A stretch of 64,000 nt of DNA from Osmia lignaria lignaria (taxonomy: Eukaryota > Arthropoda > Insecta > Hymenoptera > Megachilidae). The notes beneath the pieces were generated by a model. It saw only the letters and a list, made by a program, of their open reading frames with translations. It ran no database searches and had not been told where the DNA came from. Positions 28,601-41,690 of this stretch are shown one piece after another. How positions within the stretch are numbered: position 1 is the stretch's first letter; each line of letters opens with the position of its first letter. Position numbers and translations under genes: made by a program. The DNA is taken from assembly GCF_051020975.1 (NCBI RefSeq), contig NC_135041.1, forward strand, positions 11,048,256 to 11,112,255, in the 5' to 3' direction.

Positions 28601-31600
28601 TATTATTTAGTGATACTTTTATGTCATGAAATCGTATTACACTTTTGTCTTTATTTGCTGTAACTCGTATCCAGTCATTTCGTATTAAGAATGTTAACGA
28701 AGTATATATGTAGTTATTTTCTTTAAACTTTCAGCTTAAAATTCATGTATCATATATGTCATTTTGCAATACTTTCCTGTTATGAAATCGTGTCAGACTT
28801 TCATATTTCAAAATTTGCCATTTGAAAAACACCTGAATCCCATACTAATTGCAAGAATATTCTAATTTTCATTAGCAGAAGATCAAGTTTATTGCAACCA
28901 TCTTCAAATAAAAAAAAGAAAATTAAGAGGAAATTATTAGTCGCGGAAGTATCAACATTTAATCGGCAAGTAAATTTCACCACGAGTGGAAAAATCCGTC
29001 GAAAATGTCACTGGATTAAAACCAGTATCCGTTAGTCTGAAATTTTGCTGGCCACGCCCGTTTGCACCTGCGATATGTATGAACACGTTTCCACGACTGT
29101 TTAATCCGTTTCTATACGTCGATTTTCTCGTTGTTTCTGAAACGAACGTACTGGCCGCTTCTCTTACGTGAGCTTCTGGAACACGAGACTTTTACGAAAG
29201 TCGAGTCGAGAAAGTAAAGCGTATCGAAGTTTGCCTTCGGGCCAGCTATCTGCTCCATTTTCCGACATTCGTGATGTCATATCATACGATATCCGCTTTT
29301 GAAATACGAATAACCTCCTTTTCCCACAGGGAGGAAATCGCCATAAAGGAAGTTCACGATTTTTATTATTCCTCGACGAATCTGGAAACGAACACTCCCT
29401 TCGGGCTCGAAGGATAGAGGAAGTCATTTATCGTAATCGTTCATTATAGTTATTAAACGTTCTTCGCGCTGCCTCGATGATCCCTTGTAATTCCATGAAT
29501 ACGTTAAGGCAAGTAGATAAAAGTAAAAATGTGAAATGATCCTCTGTTCGATCTCATCGAGGAGAAAATGTGAAACGTTTTTCACGTGGGATCTTATGAA
29601 AGTAAGAGGCGTGCTAGGTGTTTGGGTTTTATAAGAATTTAATCACCGTTAAATTGATACGATGAATTTTGTTACTGCGAAGAATGAGCATTCTCTTTCT
29701 GCGATTAAACCATTACTCGTAAATTGTCAACTATGATTTTCTCTATTCGAATCGAGATAGTCTTCTGTTATTACTTTAATAGTTGAGTTTAGAATTTTGT
29801 AAAATTAGAAAATGAAATAATCTCAATCGAAATAATTATAATAATAGAACATTTAACATATTAATAGTTAATTACAGTTACAATACATTTCATAATTAAT
29901 AATTAATTGAATCATAAAAGAAGTTGTAATTACTGATCTACTGAAGTTGTACGTTACTTCATTTATACTTGTATATACATGCTAATTATAGTTAATATAT
30001 AATGAGTGCAAATTTGCATATTTAAAAAAAGCTGCAAAAAGTTGTGTAATTTGATAACAAGGCGAATCATAATTGATGATCTTCTGAAGTTATAATTAAG
30101 TTATTTCACTTATACTTGTGTATTATTTTTCATAGTTAATAATGAATGTTCGTTTGCATATTTACAGAAAAAAAACTGGATAAGACTATGTAATTTAATT
30201 ACAGTTTTTTGAATTAAGTTTTACTGAATCATTAATTATAGATTAAGTTGGGTAATTATTTAATGAAAATATTAAAGCAATTAAAGTAATATTTTAAGAG
30301 AGGTGGTGATTAAAATATTTTATTCTTTTTCCATTATTTTTCTAGAAATAGTTATAACTAATTATAATACTATTTTTACTGTATGAAATGAAACATTTTT
30401 AATGAATTGCAGATATAATCATCTGAAAATGAAAGAAAACATAATTTGAATTAAAATAAACCCTGAAAATATAATAGTTAGTCTCATATTGAGGAATATA
30501 AAAATATTTCTTAGCTCTTTCATTACTTACAGTAATTTCCGTTCAAAACCTTCATACATTTTAATGAACGATAAAATTATGAGATCTAATGAATTAATAA
30601 TTATAAATCTAGTCTTCAATTAAAATAAAAATTCTAAGTCATACTATCGCTTACCACTACACTTATTAATTTTCTGCAATTATAAAAGAAAAAAGGGCGC
30701 TCGCCTAATTTCATATATTTTCTTGAAAGATCATAGATCGTATATAACCTTGGATCACGCATGGCATACACGCAAATCCCACCTTAATACTTTTCTTTCA
30801 TTCTCTAGAAACAATAGTCGAGGGATAGCAACTACTGCTTTGTGAGTTTCCTGGTTTCATTAAGCTTTCGCTTTTCAGGCAACTCTTGTGTTAATTAATT
30901 ATCGTATCCTGTGTGTACTTACGATAAAACTTGAACCCATTATTTGAATTTCTTATTCTTGTTCATTATTAAAAATGTAATTTTAAATTGTCAAATATCA
31001 AATACATTTTAATATTTACAAATGCAATTATATTTCTATAAAAAGCAATTATTTTTCACGTTAGAAAAATTCTACTGCTTTTGCAAATTTAAACAAAAAT
31101 TACTTGTTACAAACGATACTTAAATCTCATAAAATGAAACTTTTGTACTAAAATTAACTTACAAAGATTCTTACATTTCTTTTGAACTTGATTTCATCCC
31201 TATTGCAATCTAATAATTGCCAAACGAAGATAAAAATATCAGAATTTGCATATTGCTGAAATATAAACGCGTTTTTATTTATAAAAAATGAAATTTTTCC
31301 ATTTACAAAACCTGTTGGCAAACTCGTATACCGTTTCACGAGATAGATTTCCTGTCTTATTTAAAAAGAACGTTTCTTAAACCAGAAAAACCAGGTGATG
31401 ACCAGTTCAAATATTTTTCAATCCCCATTTTTACGATTTTCTATAAATAGATTTTTTTCACGATCGACCATAGGCTTGAAATAATTGTTTTCTTTTTATT
31501 TGCGAAAGGGAAGACGTCTTTGTCCTCCCTCGGTTTCTCTTCTTATTCGAGACCCAGCCCTAAAACGAACCCGTTTGTGGCAGTTTCACCAGGGGAAAAC

Positions 31601-34600
31601 AAATTTAAAATGCGATCTCGAATGATTCCTACCGACTTTACTTTCCCTGAAACCTGTTGTTCCTTCGTTTTCTTTTTCCCCCTGCTTGTTTCTTCCTTTT
31701 TTCTTTCTTTCATTCCTTCTCTCTCCTCTCACCCTTGCAATCAATACTCGAATACATTCACCACATATAATTATTCTCAATGGTCCGTTCCATAATTTTT
31801 AGAATCAAAATTTATTTTCATGTAAATTCAACGCGGACCAATGACATTGTTAGATTGTCTTGAAGACTGGCATGTTTTGTTTTTATGCACTTTGCACGAA
31901 TATAATTTAACATCAACATTTGGAGTTGCGGTACAATACGTGCGTCTCATTGAGAATTTCGTTTACTAAAAGAGGATATCCTGTCGACAACGAAAGTTTC
32001 ACGTACACATTCTCCCTTTCGAACGATGATAACAAGCGGCTAATTATTCGCAACAAGTACTTGCACCGAATATTAACGATGTCATTAAGTAAAAGATTTC
32101 GAATCTTAAATAACGATTGATAAATATTTATTTGTTTCAGAATTACGACACACTGAGCAAAGGAAAAAAGTCGTGGAGTGTGAGATTGGGTCTATCGAGG
32201 CAGAATCAGAGCACCGATGATCCCGGAAAAGGGTGGGGAACGATAAGCGGCGGTAGCGGGATATCCCGTCAAATGATCTATGGTGATCCATGGCTGTACG
32301 GTACGGTTCGATCTTCGAGGGCTGGTCACGAGCCACCACCACGATTCATGACACCACCACCACCGCCGCCACCGGGAGCACCAGTACTGGTAGTATGTTC
32401 CTGTCCAGAATTTCTCAGTGGAACGACCAGGAAGTTCGGCAATTGCCGCAAGTGCGGTGGTCACCGATTGGCTGGTGTACCTTTAGGAGGAACATGTCGA
32501 CTTCCGTCGGTTTCCTCGAGATCCAGGCCCAGCCTCGCGGGTAAGTACCTTTCATAATAGATAAACTTTAATTATTGCTACTTTTACCTTTAGCAAAGAT
32601 TCATAAAAATATGAAATACGTATTTATTTTATAAGATGGTGATAGGTGAAAATTCAAGCATAGTAGCAGTTACAAAACTTAATAAATAATTATAATTTTT
32701 TAATTCTTATAATCCTTTGTTCTTCGTATTTTATTGGTGCTTCAAAGGAGATATAAGTTACGAAAAGATATATTTTATAATTAACACGCATGCCTTTTAG
32801 ACCAATTAGCATTTGTTAATCTGCTCTAAATGGATATATTTGCTGAGAGTTCATAAGTGAGTTTCTCGGGCGACACGTATGCCAGGTGAAACTGCAATTT
32901 CATTGTTTTAAAATGCTGTTTTATATAACTACACATGTATCTGTATCTGTGACAAGTGTTTTCGCTGTTATGTCTCATCTTTGGAGGTATAAATCATAAT
33001 ACTTTAACAAATACTGAAGAATATGAATATCAAAACAGCCTATTAGTATTGTTAATACAAAATGGCTAATTCTTTGTTGAAGCAAACAATCGATCAGACA
33101 AGAATTATTAAACAACATTGTTCGTTTCAACGAAGAATTACCAATTTTGTATTAAGAATATTATCACAGCATTTATGTAGTTGTGTCCAGCAAACTTTGT
33201 GCTTAAAATTGACGTGTCATAAGTGCAATTATACAATACTTTTCTGTCATAAAATCATATCAGACAAACTAATAAAACTCTCTTATATCCCTGTACTAGG
33301 ACACCCAACCTAAGAGACAAATAAACATGTAGTGTAAATTAATGAACGAAATAAAAACTCCACAGGGGTGTTGAAGTCATCGATAGACGATCCCTACGAC
33401 CAGATGCGTCGGAACCGTCTGATGGAGCCGAGGACCCGAGCCCGCAGTATTTCCCCGCACCGGCCATTGTCTCAACGGGATTCTCGGAGTCAGAGCGTGG
33501 CAAGGAACACGAAGGAGCGGAAAAGCTCGATCGAGGGTACCTGCTCGAGGTCCGAATGGTTCGACAAAGAGGCGAGCTACGAGGAAACGGCGCGAAAGTC
33601 ACGAGCGAGCTTCACTGGTGCATCCACCGGCGACGATTGGCTAGAGGAGGCACCTTCTTCGGAGCAATCGCGGGGTCAATCGACTTCAACGACGCCGGGC
33701 AGACTGGTGCGGATACCGAAAAAGATCAAGGGCAGAGATTGGACGGATCGTGGGCTGGTGAAATCAACGGAGGTAAAAAGTAACCAGGACGAGGTATGGA
33801 AGGAAAGACCGTCGAGTGCCGGTGATTCGAGAAGAAGCATCCTCGAGTGCGATGTGAATCCGTATCTTCTCTTGAAGAAGCACAAGGACGAGGACGATTT
33901 AAGCGACGATCTGTCGGACAACGCTCTCGAACAGGAGGACAGCAGGCCGCTTTCGAGTCTCTTCGATTCGTCGAAGGTGAAATCGATCGAGAGGATACCG
34001 AACAGGAGCGCGGTGGCGGCGATCGGCGGCCAACGAATCAGGGTGTTCAACGAGCCACGGGAGATCTCGGACGACGAGGAGATCCCGCCGGTTACCAGGA
34101 TACCCATACCAAAGGTTTCACCGAAACGGCCGCCGAGACGGTTGAAGGAAGCCAAACAAACGTTGAAGAGCATTCTGAAGCGGGGGAAGGTGGTCGAAAC
34201 TAGAAGGAAGAACGTCCTGTTCAACGTCGACAACGTTATATTCGCTCCGGAGAAGCCGTCCGAAGTGACCCGACTATCTTGGAGCAGAATCGGCAGGATC
34301 TGTGCTTCTGGTAGAGAACAAAGAGACGATGAAGAGTCAGGAGATGAGGAGGAAGACGATGAAGAGGAGGAGGAGGAGGAGGAGCCAATAAGTTTGCACG
34401 ATCAAAGGGAAAGGTACAATTTTATTACTATTCCGAATATCAGGGATCCAAAGGAGGACAGGGTACGATTGAAGGAGCCCAGAATCTCGCAGGATGTGTG
34501 CCAAAACCCCGTTAACGTTGACGGGATTAAGGTAGATCAATTTGTACCTTCCGGCAATGTGGAACGTGCTTTCTCGAAGAAAAAGAAAGAGAACGTACAG

Positions 34601-37600
34601 TCGTCGCGGCATAACGAGGATACTTCGAGAAATTTTGGTGATCAAAGTGTTCATTCGTTGAGACAAGAGAATACGAAGGAAGAAGTTGAAGAAAGGAAAA
34701 GGATAACGGAAGAAGAACAAGGGAATAAAATGGAAGAGGATACTGAGGTGCAGATTAAGATCGAGGAACATGAAGATCGTTTTCCTAGGATTGCTGTTGA
34801 CGAGAAGGATTTGATATTGAAATCTGAGGGTGAGAAATGATTTATTTTTTATATTAAATACTATTTTCTTCTGCAACTGCATGTAACTTTAACATTTTAT
34901 AAATGGGATCACTGTACTAATAATTTATCTGAAGAGGAAATACTTAAAAATATTTGCAAATGTTATATAAGGTGCTATTCATTTTAACCCATTAAGGATA
35001 ATTTATTATTATTTGTTAATATACAAAAAATATATTATTATAATAGATAATTCAAAGAAGCCCTCTAAACATTACAAAATTTATATAAATACTTCTTGAA
35101 AATAAAAAACATGCAAGAGTATGCAAAATTTTACACTCGGTTTCTGAATCATTTTGATCAAACGATATTATCTGTTAACAATGATAATTTCACGAAAAAT
35201 ATTCTGGTGTTAAAACTCATAAATCATCAGATGGTTTACAGAGTTCTCATTTCTCTGTCTACCACGAGTGTGTAATTATCCTTTTCAGAGATCTCACGCG
35301 TTTTCTCTTCTTTTCATGGCTATTCACTTGCACGTGATTATATTTATACAATGGTAGACCTTGTTTGCTGAATGATAAGTTCACATATTTTTTGTACATC
35401 ATCAATTACTATTGAACCTGAAATTATCTTCTCAATGATGCATTTTTTTTATATTTTTATTTCTACCCTCACTTGTATAACATTTACTTTTTTCTACGTG
35501 TTTGTTTTACCAGTTTTATCATATTATTATTTATAATAAAATATCGAGCTTTTTATTCTATCTCAAAAGAGTTAAAAAATTATAAAATCTGTTGATTCGA
35601 TTAATACTATACTTTCATTTTATTTGATTTTATTTACATAAAGTTCCAGAGAACTCCAAAAGATCATCACTATCGCGCAGCCAAAGCGAGCGATCATCTA
35701 ACAGACCAGAAGTATCAGCTGGCGACGTGCTTTTCATGGACACTATGCGTATCAGTCTCAGTAGAAAGCTCAAAGACACGCCATCTTCCCTAAATTCCAG
35801 CGAACAAACCCTTCAACGAGAAGATTCGATCGAATCCACGAAAGAAACCATAGAAAATCCAAACCCTAACGACTCGACAGAAACAGAACATCAGCAAGAT
35901 GTGTCAATAGCGAAAGAACCTGAAGAAGTGCCTCAAGATAGAATACAAACTACTATTAAAACAGAACTAGAATTATTAACAGAGTCTTCTAATAGTTATG
36001 AAAGAAATAATGACCATTTTCGAGGGATGAGACCAACCAGCTGGTCTCCTCCCCCTGGAAAACCTAAGCACCGTTACAGAATCAGTGATCCAGGTGTTAA
36101 AACCAAATTTTCTGAACAATTTGAATCAAATGCAGGGTTAAAAACCAGCTGGAGAACATCGAGTTGCTACAATTCTTCTAAAGTCGAAATTGGCACCCCA
36201 ACGACAGAGAACAACGTATACAAGATTACAGTGAGCCCTCGAGCTTCTCCTCTGGTCCATCGATTACAGATTGGTCCAGGGACCAATGAATCAAGAAGAA
36301 CATCTATTTTGATCAATGGCGACGCCACAGCACCCACTGCTGAAACCACACCCGACAACAAAGTGACCATCAGTGTGGGAGGCGAAGACAGTGTCTACAA
36401 CCCTACAGTGATCTCAGTGAATTCGGAGAATCTTCCTAGAATAAAGACTTCTGGTGAGAATCGCACGCTAGTTATTCTGGAGAATTATAAATCGAACATC
36501 GTGGTGGAGAGTGGCAAAGAGGATCCCAAGTCGAAACTGAAGACGAGATCGGAGTCTGATGAAGAGGATGTTTCTGGGAAGAATAAGGAAGCTGGAGAGA
36601 AATCTGCAGAGAGGTCTGAAATGAAAGCTTCTAATACAGAGAAGAGTGCAAAGTTCTATGTGACGAATGATCAGAAGAGTGATCAGAAAAATCCAGAAAA
36701 GACGAAACTGTCAAAAGAAGCACTGATCTCCAAGTTGTTGGAGGATTCTCTGAGAAAAGCGCGGGAAAACGGAGAGATCTTGAACGAGGACAGTGGCGAG
36801 GCGATCCTGAAGATTCTTAAGCAGAGTTTACTGAAGAGCAAGGAATACGAGAGCTCTGAATCGACTCTTGAGGCGAATTACTCGAGAGCGTCCAGCTTGA
36901 ATTCCGAGGGTGACTTCATCTCGACGAATCTGTTTCTCGAGGAGAATCCTTACGAGGTAATCAAGGAACCCATTTATGAAGAGATCCCTGACGAGCCTCC
37001 TCCTCTTCCACTCAGCCCACCACCCACGGAGGATTACATCAAGGATAGAATATACTTCGGTGATGTGGATTACTATAGGAAGAACAATACCGAACAGTTT
37101 CTTGACACCTATCTGACGGACAATGTCTTCAAGAAGACCAATCCTGAAGATATTACCGAGAACTATTTGTCGAAGAGCCCTGAGGATTTCTTCAAGAAAA
37201 TGTCCACTTCGCCGGAGGAAGAGAATATTTCCAGTAAATTTGAGTTACTTAATTTTCTGATGGACTCGAAAGATCGAGCGATATCGGTTGAAGAGGAGGA
37301 GGACGATGATGAAGAGGATGAGGAAGATACAGAGGGTGACCTTGAAGCTTTGTATGAGCAAAAGGAGACTAGTCTTGGGGACCTCAGCTCAAAAAGCTCG
37401 CAGATATCTAATGTTTCTGATAGCAGCGAAGAATGCAATATTATATTGACTAGTTCCTCGGAAACATCAAAGGTAAGTTTTCATTTAACTCCTTAAAAAC
37501 GATTTAGCACTCATTATAATATTAATAATTACTGTAATATTATTGAATAAGTATACCACCTGATAAATAATTAAATAAATATTTTCTCATAATAAATACT

Positions 37601-40600
37601 TACGGTTATCTTTGAATGTATCATCCATTTTACCGTACAATAAAGTCATGTTTACAGTTACATTAATTTAAAATTCATTGTGATAATGTAGATAAATATC
37701 TGAAAAACTGATGATGCGAATACCAATGGATTTTTACAGGCCAGGGCTGTAGATATAGAAAGAACTGATAGCGGAGTTGGATCAGAAAGTAGTCAAGCTA
37801 GCAGCACTCGAGGCGTGCCAAGACGTTGGAGAACAGGAAATGTCTCTTCGGGACCAGGAAGTCTCCTCAGTGGAATCCCACAAGTGATTTCCGGTGATTC
37901 AAAGCTCTGCGAGGATTGCGAACAACGTTTGGATCCTTTAATAACTGACAGGTGAAACGATGATGTTACAATATTAATGAAAGTTTGTCACATAAGATTG
38001 TTTTCTTTTATTTTTTTAATTGTACGATTGCATTAATTTTGGATCACTTTGATCCACATGGCTATTGTCGTGTTAAACTAGTATAAATATATTTTAAGAA
38101 TTATATTAACGAGTAAATGCATTTGAGAAATTAAATTAGCATAAATACATTCCGTTGATATTATTGATAGTTCTTCAGGAAGTGAATTTTTACGGAATAA
38201 AATGCATACCATTTCAATAATAATCATGAAAGACAAACTACGTAACAGGTACTTAGAGTCATTGAATCGAACTTTCTCCTACCATTGATTCTGTTTACCG
38301 TCGTGAAAGTTTTATTACCAAATATGCATTAACTTCCAGTAAATTGTTATATCAATACCATAAAACCGTTCAAACCTTATTATTAATATACTAATAACAA
38401 TACCGTACAATATCATCAATTTTTAATTTAGAAATTGAGCATAAATTAAAAATTAAGAATTAATAATTCTTTTTTACAGTGGTGTGGTGTACGCCCCCTT
38501 CGTGTGCAGAAAATGTTCCAAAAAAAGAGTAGAACGTAAAGAAATCATTACAGAAATTGTAGAGACTGAATTGAAGTACGGGAGAGATTTACAAATCATT
38601 CTGGAAGAATTTCATCGACCTATGTTGAGGGCTGGCCTTCTTACTTCTGATCAACTTACAGCAATTTTTCTAAATGTGGAAGAACTTCTTGAGCACAACC
38701 TTGTACTTGCAGAGAAATTGAAAGATGCCGTGGAATTTGCTCAGGTGAACATACACATGTGATGGTGGTTCCACGAAATCTAAATATGTTTTGTTGAATA
38801 TAACTTTCTTAATTAGTAGTGATAGATTCAGAATTGATTATTGATACACAGGAGTCAGGGGACGAAGATCTTCTGACGGTAGACGTGGGAAAAATCTTTT
38901 TGGAGTCTGAGCGGATGCTCCACGCTTTCGAAAGCTACTGTACTCGTCAAGGAAGCGCAAGTTTATTGTTGCAAAATTTAGAAAAAGAGAAAGAGTTGTT
39001 ACGAATCTTTTTGAGAGTTTCCCAAATGGAGAACACGGTTTTACGTAGGATGAATTTGAATTCTTTTCTTATGGTGAGAGCAAATAAAGTTGAACATTCT
39101 CAAAATACAAAACATCCATTTATTAATATATCTTTTCTTTCTTTCAGGTTCCAGTTCAAAGAGTAACAAAATATCCTCTCCTGTTGGCTCGGTTATTGAA
39201 AGCTACGCCATCTGTAAGACCAGATATTCAAGAAGCTAAAGAAAAACTAAAACAGGCTCAAGCTAATATAGAATTGCATTTGGAACACATGAACGCTGTA
39301 AATATAACATCCATTCATATATTGAAAATATTAAATAACAAGTATTTGATTAAATTATTGAATGATTGAATCTACAGGAAGCAAAAGATGTGACATCAAC
39401 GAAGCTCTGGAGAAGAATTTCAATTATACAGAATGGTAGACGGCCCATTGGTGAACAAGACATGGTGAACATAAAGTTGAGGAAGGTAATTCTATGAAAC
39501 TATATAAAAATATATTTTTACAAAATACAAATGTGTTAATGAGCTTGAGTTACTGTCTACTCCTTCATGTGTAATAGAATGGTGTAAAAGAATTACAAAA
39601 CAAAGGGTGTTTAGAATATCAAGTATCTCAAGAATTTCTAAAATTTAAATGTATGTTAATCGTGTGTCCGACGGAATAGATGGCTGTGGAAGTGTTAGAA
39701 TGGGCTCACGAAGAAGCTAAATTCGTTTTGGAAGGACGACTTTTAGTTGCTCAACCAACAGATAACAATTGGAGACGCGGGCGAACCGTCAAGCTTGCTC
39801 CTGTTACTGCCATGCTGGTTACTAATGGCAAGGTACCTAATTACATATTTCTATTTTTTATTCATGAAACTGGGTCAGGCAATAATTCTAAAGTAGTAGA
39901 AAATAGATGAGAATTTTAATACCTTGAAATCTTTGAAACTTTCATACTTCATTTAATATCATTTAATTTTTCCTAATGACATATTTTTCTATCTTCTATC
40001 GTTTTAGAGCTGTAGTTTGCTCCAAACGCATGGGACACTTTGTATAATAATTCTGTTTTTATAGAATTATTATAAATAATTTTTTTTCCATAGCCAAATG
40101 GAGAGGATCTTGAATTCAACGACGACTCTCTTTTCCCAAGACAAATAGGTATCAAAGAAGCTACCCTCTTGTTGGTAAAAGAAAAACTTGGTCGTTATTC
40201 TTTACTGCGGGTAAGTTAATCAACAATTTTGAATCAAGTACGTAGTACTTAAATATAAACTTATAAAATTATTGTTCATTTCAGGAACCGTTGTATCTTG
40301 ATAAATGTATAGTATGCTGTGAAACAGATCTCGAGGATTATTTTGAAATTCAAGAATTATCGTCTAAAGAAACTTTTATATTTAAGGTAGGAATTCCGTA
40401 GTAGAGAAATATATTAATATTGTTATTTTAAAATAAGAAAAACATTCTCATAAAGATATTTTCTATTTTGTTATAGGCTGAAGATGGAGCCAGAACAAAA
40501 AGATGGTGTAGAACGTTACAGGCCCACGCGCAGTCTCTCGGTGCATGGCGCAAACGTCGTGGAGCATTACCAAATATCATGATATGCGGTGTCGCGAGAA

Positions 40601-40605
40601 ATTAA
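22616..40605 (+). CDS. Rho guanine nucleotide exchange factor, DH-PH type (13 coding exons, 1,756 aa)
   Basis: Exons: 22616-22741, 32141-32540, 33366-34829, 35650-37472, 37740-37951, 38480-38744, 38852-39073, 39148-39297, 39378-39485, 39680-39832, 40094-40210, 40285-40386, 40477-40605. Every junction has GT/AG sites and keeps frame, and the sum is 5,271 nt. Residues 1-1320 look disordered: a proline run (TPPPPPPPG, about aa 113-121), Ser/Arg-rich and acidic tracts (near 34325-34383 and 37290-37340). Two CxC/CxxC clusters occur, in exon 2 and at aa 1325-1355. Residues about 1360-1575 form a DH domain, with an FLMVPVQRVTKYPLLLARLL core that matches the DH CR3 helix. About 1590-1740 is a PH domain with a C-terminal RTKRWCRTLQAHAQS helix. 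DH-PH modules catalyse GDP release from Rho GTPases at membranes. Which Rho protein and which fly or human orthologue I cannot say. The start is the first in-frame ATG after an upstream stop. Confidence 0.92.
23524..23739. mobile_element. piggyBac-like MITE flanked by TTAA
   Basis: 216 bp bounded by TTAA on both sides (23520-23523 and 23740-23743). The ends form 13-bp imperfect inverted repeats, CACTAGAACTATC against CGCTAGAACTACC on the reverse strand (11 of 13 match). A perfect subterminal hairpin, CCAGTCA-TTT-TGACTGG, lies just inside the right end. There is no coding frame, so it is non-autonomous. TTAA target duplication is the hallmark of the piggyBac superfamily, and the assignment follows from that. 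Confidence 0.75.
27418..27478 (-). repeat. Dispersed intronic repeat family, copy 1 (inverted)
   Basis: The reverse complement reads TTTTAAATTGATGTATCA, an AGTG-containing spacer, then TGATACCTTTATGTCAT. This matches copies at 28577-28652, 28733-28800 and 33201-33266. It abuts the left end of the MITE at 27476. Confidence 0.6.
27476..27676. mobile_element. Degraded second copy of the TTAA-type MITE, inverted
   Basis: The right part (about 27560-27676) matches the reverse complement of the element at 23524-23739: shared blocks include TTATCTATTTAA, TACATTATTTTCAACTTAA and TAGTTCTAGTG. A TTAA precedes the left end (27472-27475), and the right flank is GTAA, a decayed TTAA. The left terminal repeat is poorly preserved. 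Confidence 0.65.
28517..28800 (+). repeat. Dispersed intronic repeat family, copies 2 and 3 in tandem
   Basis: Copy 2 covers about 28517-28660 and copy 3 about 28676-28800. Both run from a TTTNGTANTAA block to a segment with GTAYCATA, AATACTTT/GATACTTT and ATGAAATCGT. The match between copy 3 and the copy at 33146-33272 extends about 120 bp with many shared blocks. No coding frame or terminal repeat is evident. Confidence 0.65.
29930..30205 (+). repeat. Diverged tandem duplication, period about 143 bp
   Basis: Copies at about 29930-30060 and 30070-30205 share CTGAAGTT, CACTTATACTTGT-like, CATAGTTAAT-like, TTTGCATATTTA and GTGTAATTT/ATGTAATTT blocks in the same order. The right-hand copy carries several indels. 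Confidence 0.65.
33146..33272 (+). repeat. Dispersed intronic repeat family, copy 4
   Basis: Lies in the intron between RhoGEF coding exons 2 and 3. It shares TTTTGTATTAAGAAT, TTATGTAGTTG, GCTTAAAATT, TGTCATAAGTG and ATCATATCAGAC with the copy at 28676-28800 in the same order and orientation. Confidence 0.65.
37900..38530 (+). other. Paired CxxC motif split by an intron, just before the DH domain
   Basis: LCEDCEQRLDPLITDS ends the exon at 37951. The next exon, from 38480, continues GVVYAPFVCRKCSKKR. The joined order CxxC-x(21)-CxxC could coordinate zinc. Combined with a C-S-C...C-R-K-C cluster in the exon at 32141-32540, the protein has two cysteine-pair modules outside its DH-PH core. Zinc binding is inference. 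Confidence 0.5.
38510..39485 (+). other. DH (RhoGEF) domain-coding exons
   Basis: Four exons encode the helical DH fold. CR1 begins around 'KKRVERKEIITEIVETELKY', where ETE-x2-Y is the usual CR1 start. A middle helix follows in ESERMLHAFESYCTRQ, and CR3 is FLMVPVQRVTKYPLLLARLL. The final helix ends near LEHMNAEAKDV and LWRRIS. The invariant DH features are all present, so exchange activity is expected. Confidence 0.85.
39680..40605 (+). other. PH domain-coding exons and 3' end of the RhoGEF CDS
   Basis: Four short exons encode strands starting near AKFVLEGRLLVAQ and a RTVKLAPVTAMLVTNGK segment. The C-terminal amphipathic helix contains KRWCRTLQAHAQS with the near-invariant Trp. The protein ends 16 residues after an AWRKRRGALP basic stretch. 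TAA is at 40603-40605. Confidence 0.75.
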
Positions 40606-41690
40606 TAAAGAATCCGAATTACATGTAAAAATCAAACCTATATTACATTTACAGCTATTATTTAAAGGTTACGATGATTCCTAAAGTGATCAAACATCCG
40701 TACGATCTCCAGATGACTTAACGAGGAGAATGTGTTGGACCAAAGGATTTCCTCTGCTCATTGAAGACACATGTCAATGAGTAACACGAAAGTCTAGTTC
40801 TCACCGCACGCTTAAATGCGTTCGGTTACAGTACGTTGCAGAAACTTAAGTTTCCTACGTCGCTGTAGTCAATACGTTGTATAGCGTCAAAACGCATTAA
40901 GCTACTTTCTTTACTTTTTCTTTCTTTCCTGATTTACAACTGCGCACAAACACCAGACCGAGTTAATTAGCTACATGGTAGAACTGTTTAATTGTAATTT
41001 ACATTGAAACCGAAAGAGCAGAGTAGCTGTGATACTGACCGGTGTACTGGGTACTTTCACGTATCGCAATGTCAAATTTTGCGATTTCTTTCCTATGTAA
41101 GTACTTAATGAATGGCACTTAAATTTTGCGAGAACATCGATAATAGTGCATATAATATTTTTAAAAAAAATGAAGTAATAGGGTAGTCGCATTTTGTACC
41201 TACGATTTATGAGAACCAAGAAACTGCCAAATGTTTCGTAAACCAAGCTTGACGATTTATAAATTAATTAATTTACCGCATACATTGATTAATTATTATT
41301 AACAGTATTTTATGCCGTCTAACACATAAAATAGGAATTGTACATTGTACTATAATTTTATTTAAGATGTAAGCCATATGTTTGTATATAGATGTATATT
41401 TATACTGAGATTGGTTTTAGCTATACAACTGTTATATTAAATACATAATTCAATAAAAATCAAATATACCTATTTGTATGCTATATATTGCAGCATAGTT
41501 GAAGGATTTGATGCAAGAACCAGGCAGTTCCACTTTTTGTAGAAATTGAGATTTTATTATATGTTTAAGAAAGACATATTGTAAACAAATTTTTTTAATT
41601 CCTCTAAAATGAATAAACATAGAACTGCTCGGTTTTTATATCCAATCCTTCAATTAGTATTTTACCCTTTTTACGCCATTCTTTCAGAGC
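40606..41690 (+). other. Probable 3' UTR of the RhoGEF gene and short spacer
   Basis: No gene is seen. One AATAAA overlaps the stop (40604-40609); a stronger candidate with downstream T/G-rich sequence is at 41452-41457, giving a 3' UTR of about 0.9 kb. Another AATAAA lies near 41611. Confidence 0.5.
41452..41457 (+). terminator. Candidate poly(A) signal of the RhoGEF gene
   Basis: AATAAA followed by TTTGTATG-type sequence, about 850 bp after the stop codon. Confidence 0.4.

Larger units (their letters stand above)
22742..32140 (+). other. Second long intron of the RhoGEF gene, repeat-rich
   Basis: From the donor GTATGT at 22742 to the acceptor ending at 32140. No coding exon is recognised. 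It contains two related TTAA-flanked short elements, a dispersed 60-130 bp family and a tandem duplication near 30.0 kb (listed separately). GC-richer islands near 24.0-24.2, 25.75-26.3 and 28.98-29.45 kb could be regulatory. Confidence 0.55.

Noticed and set aside
33676..34882. Long minus-strand frames opposite RhoGEF exon 33366-34829
   Set aside because: Antisense shadows of a GC-rich coding exon. Their leucine- and serine-rich runs mirror the sense acidic tract.
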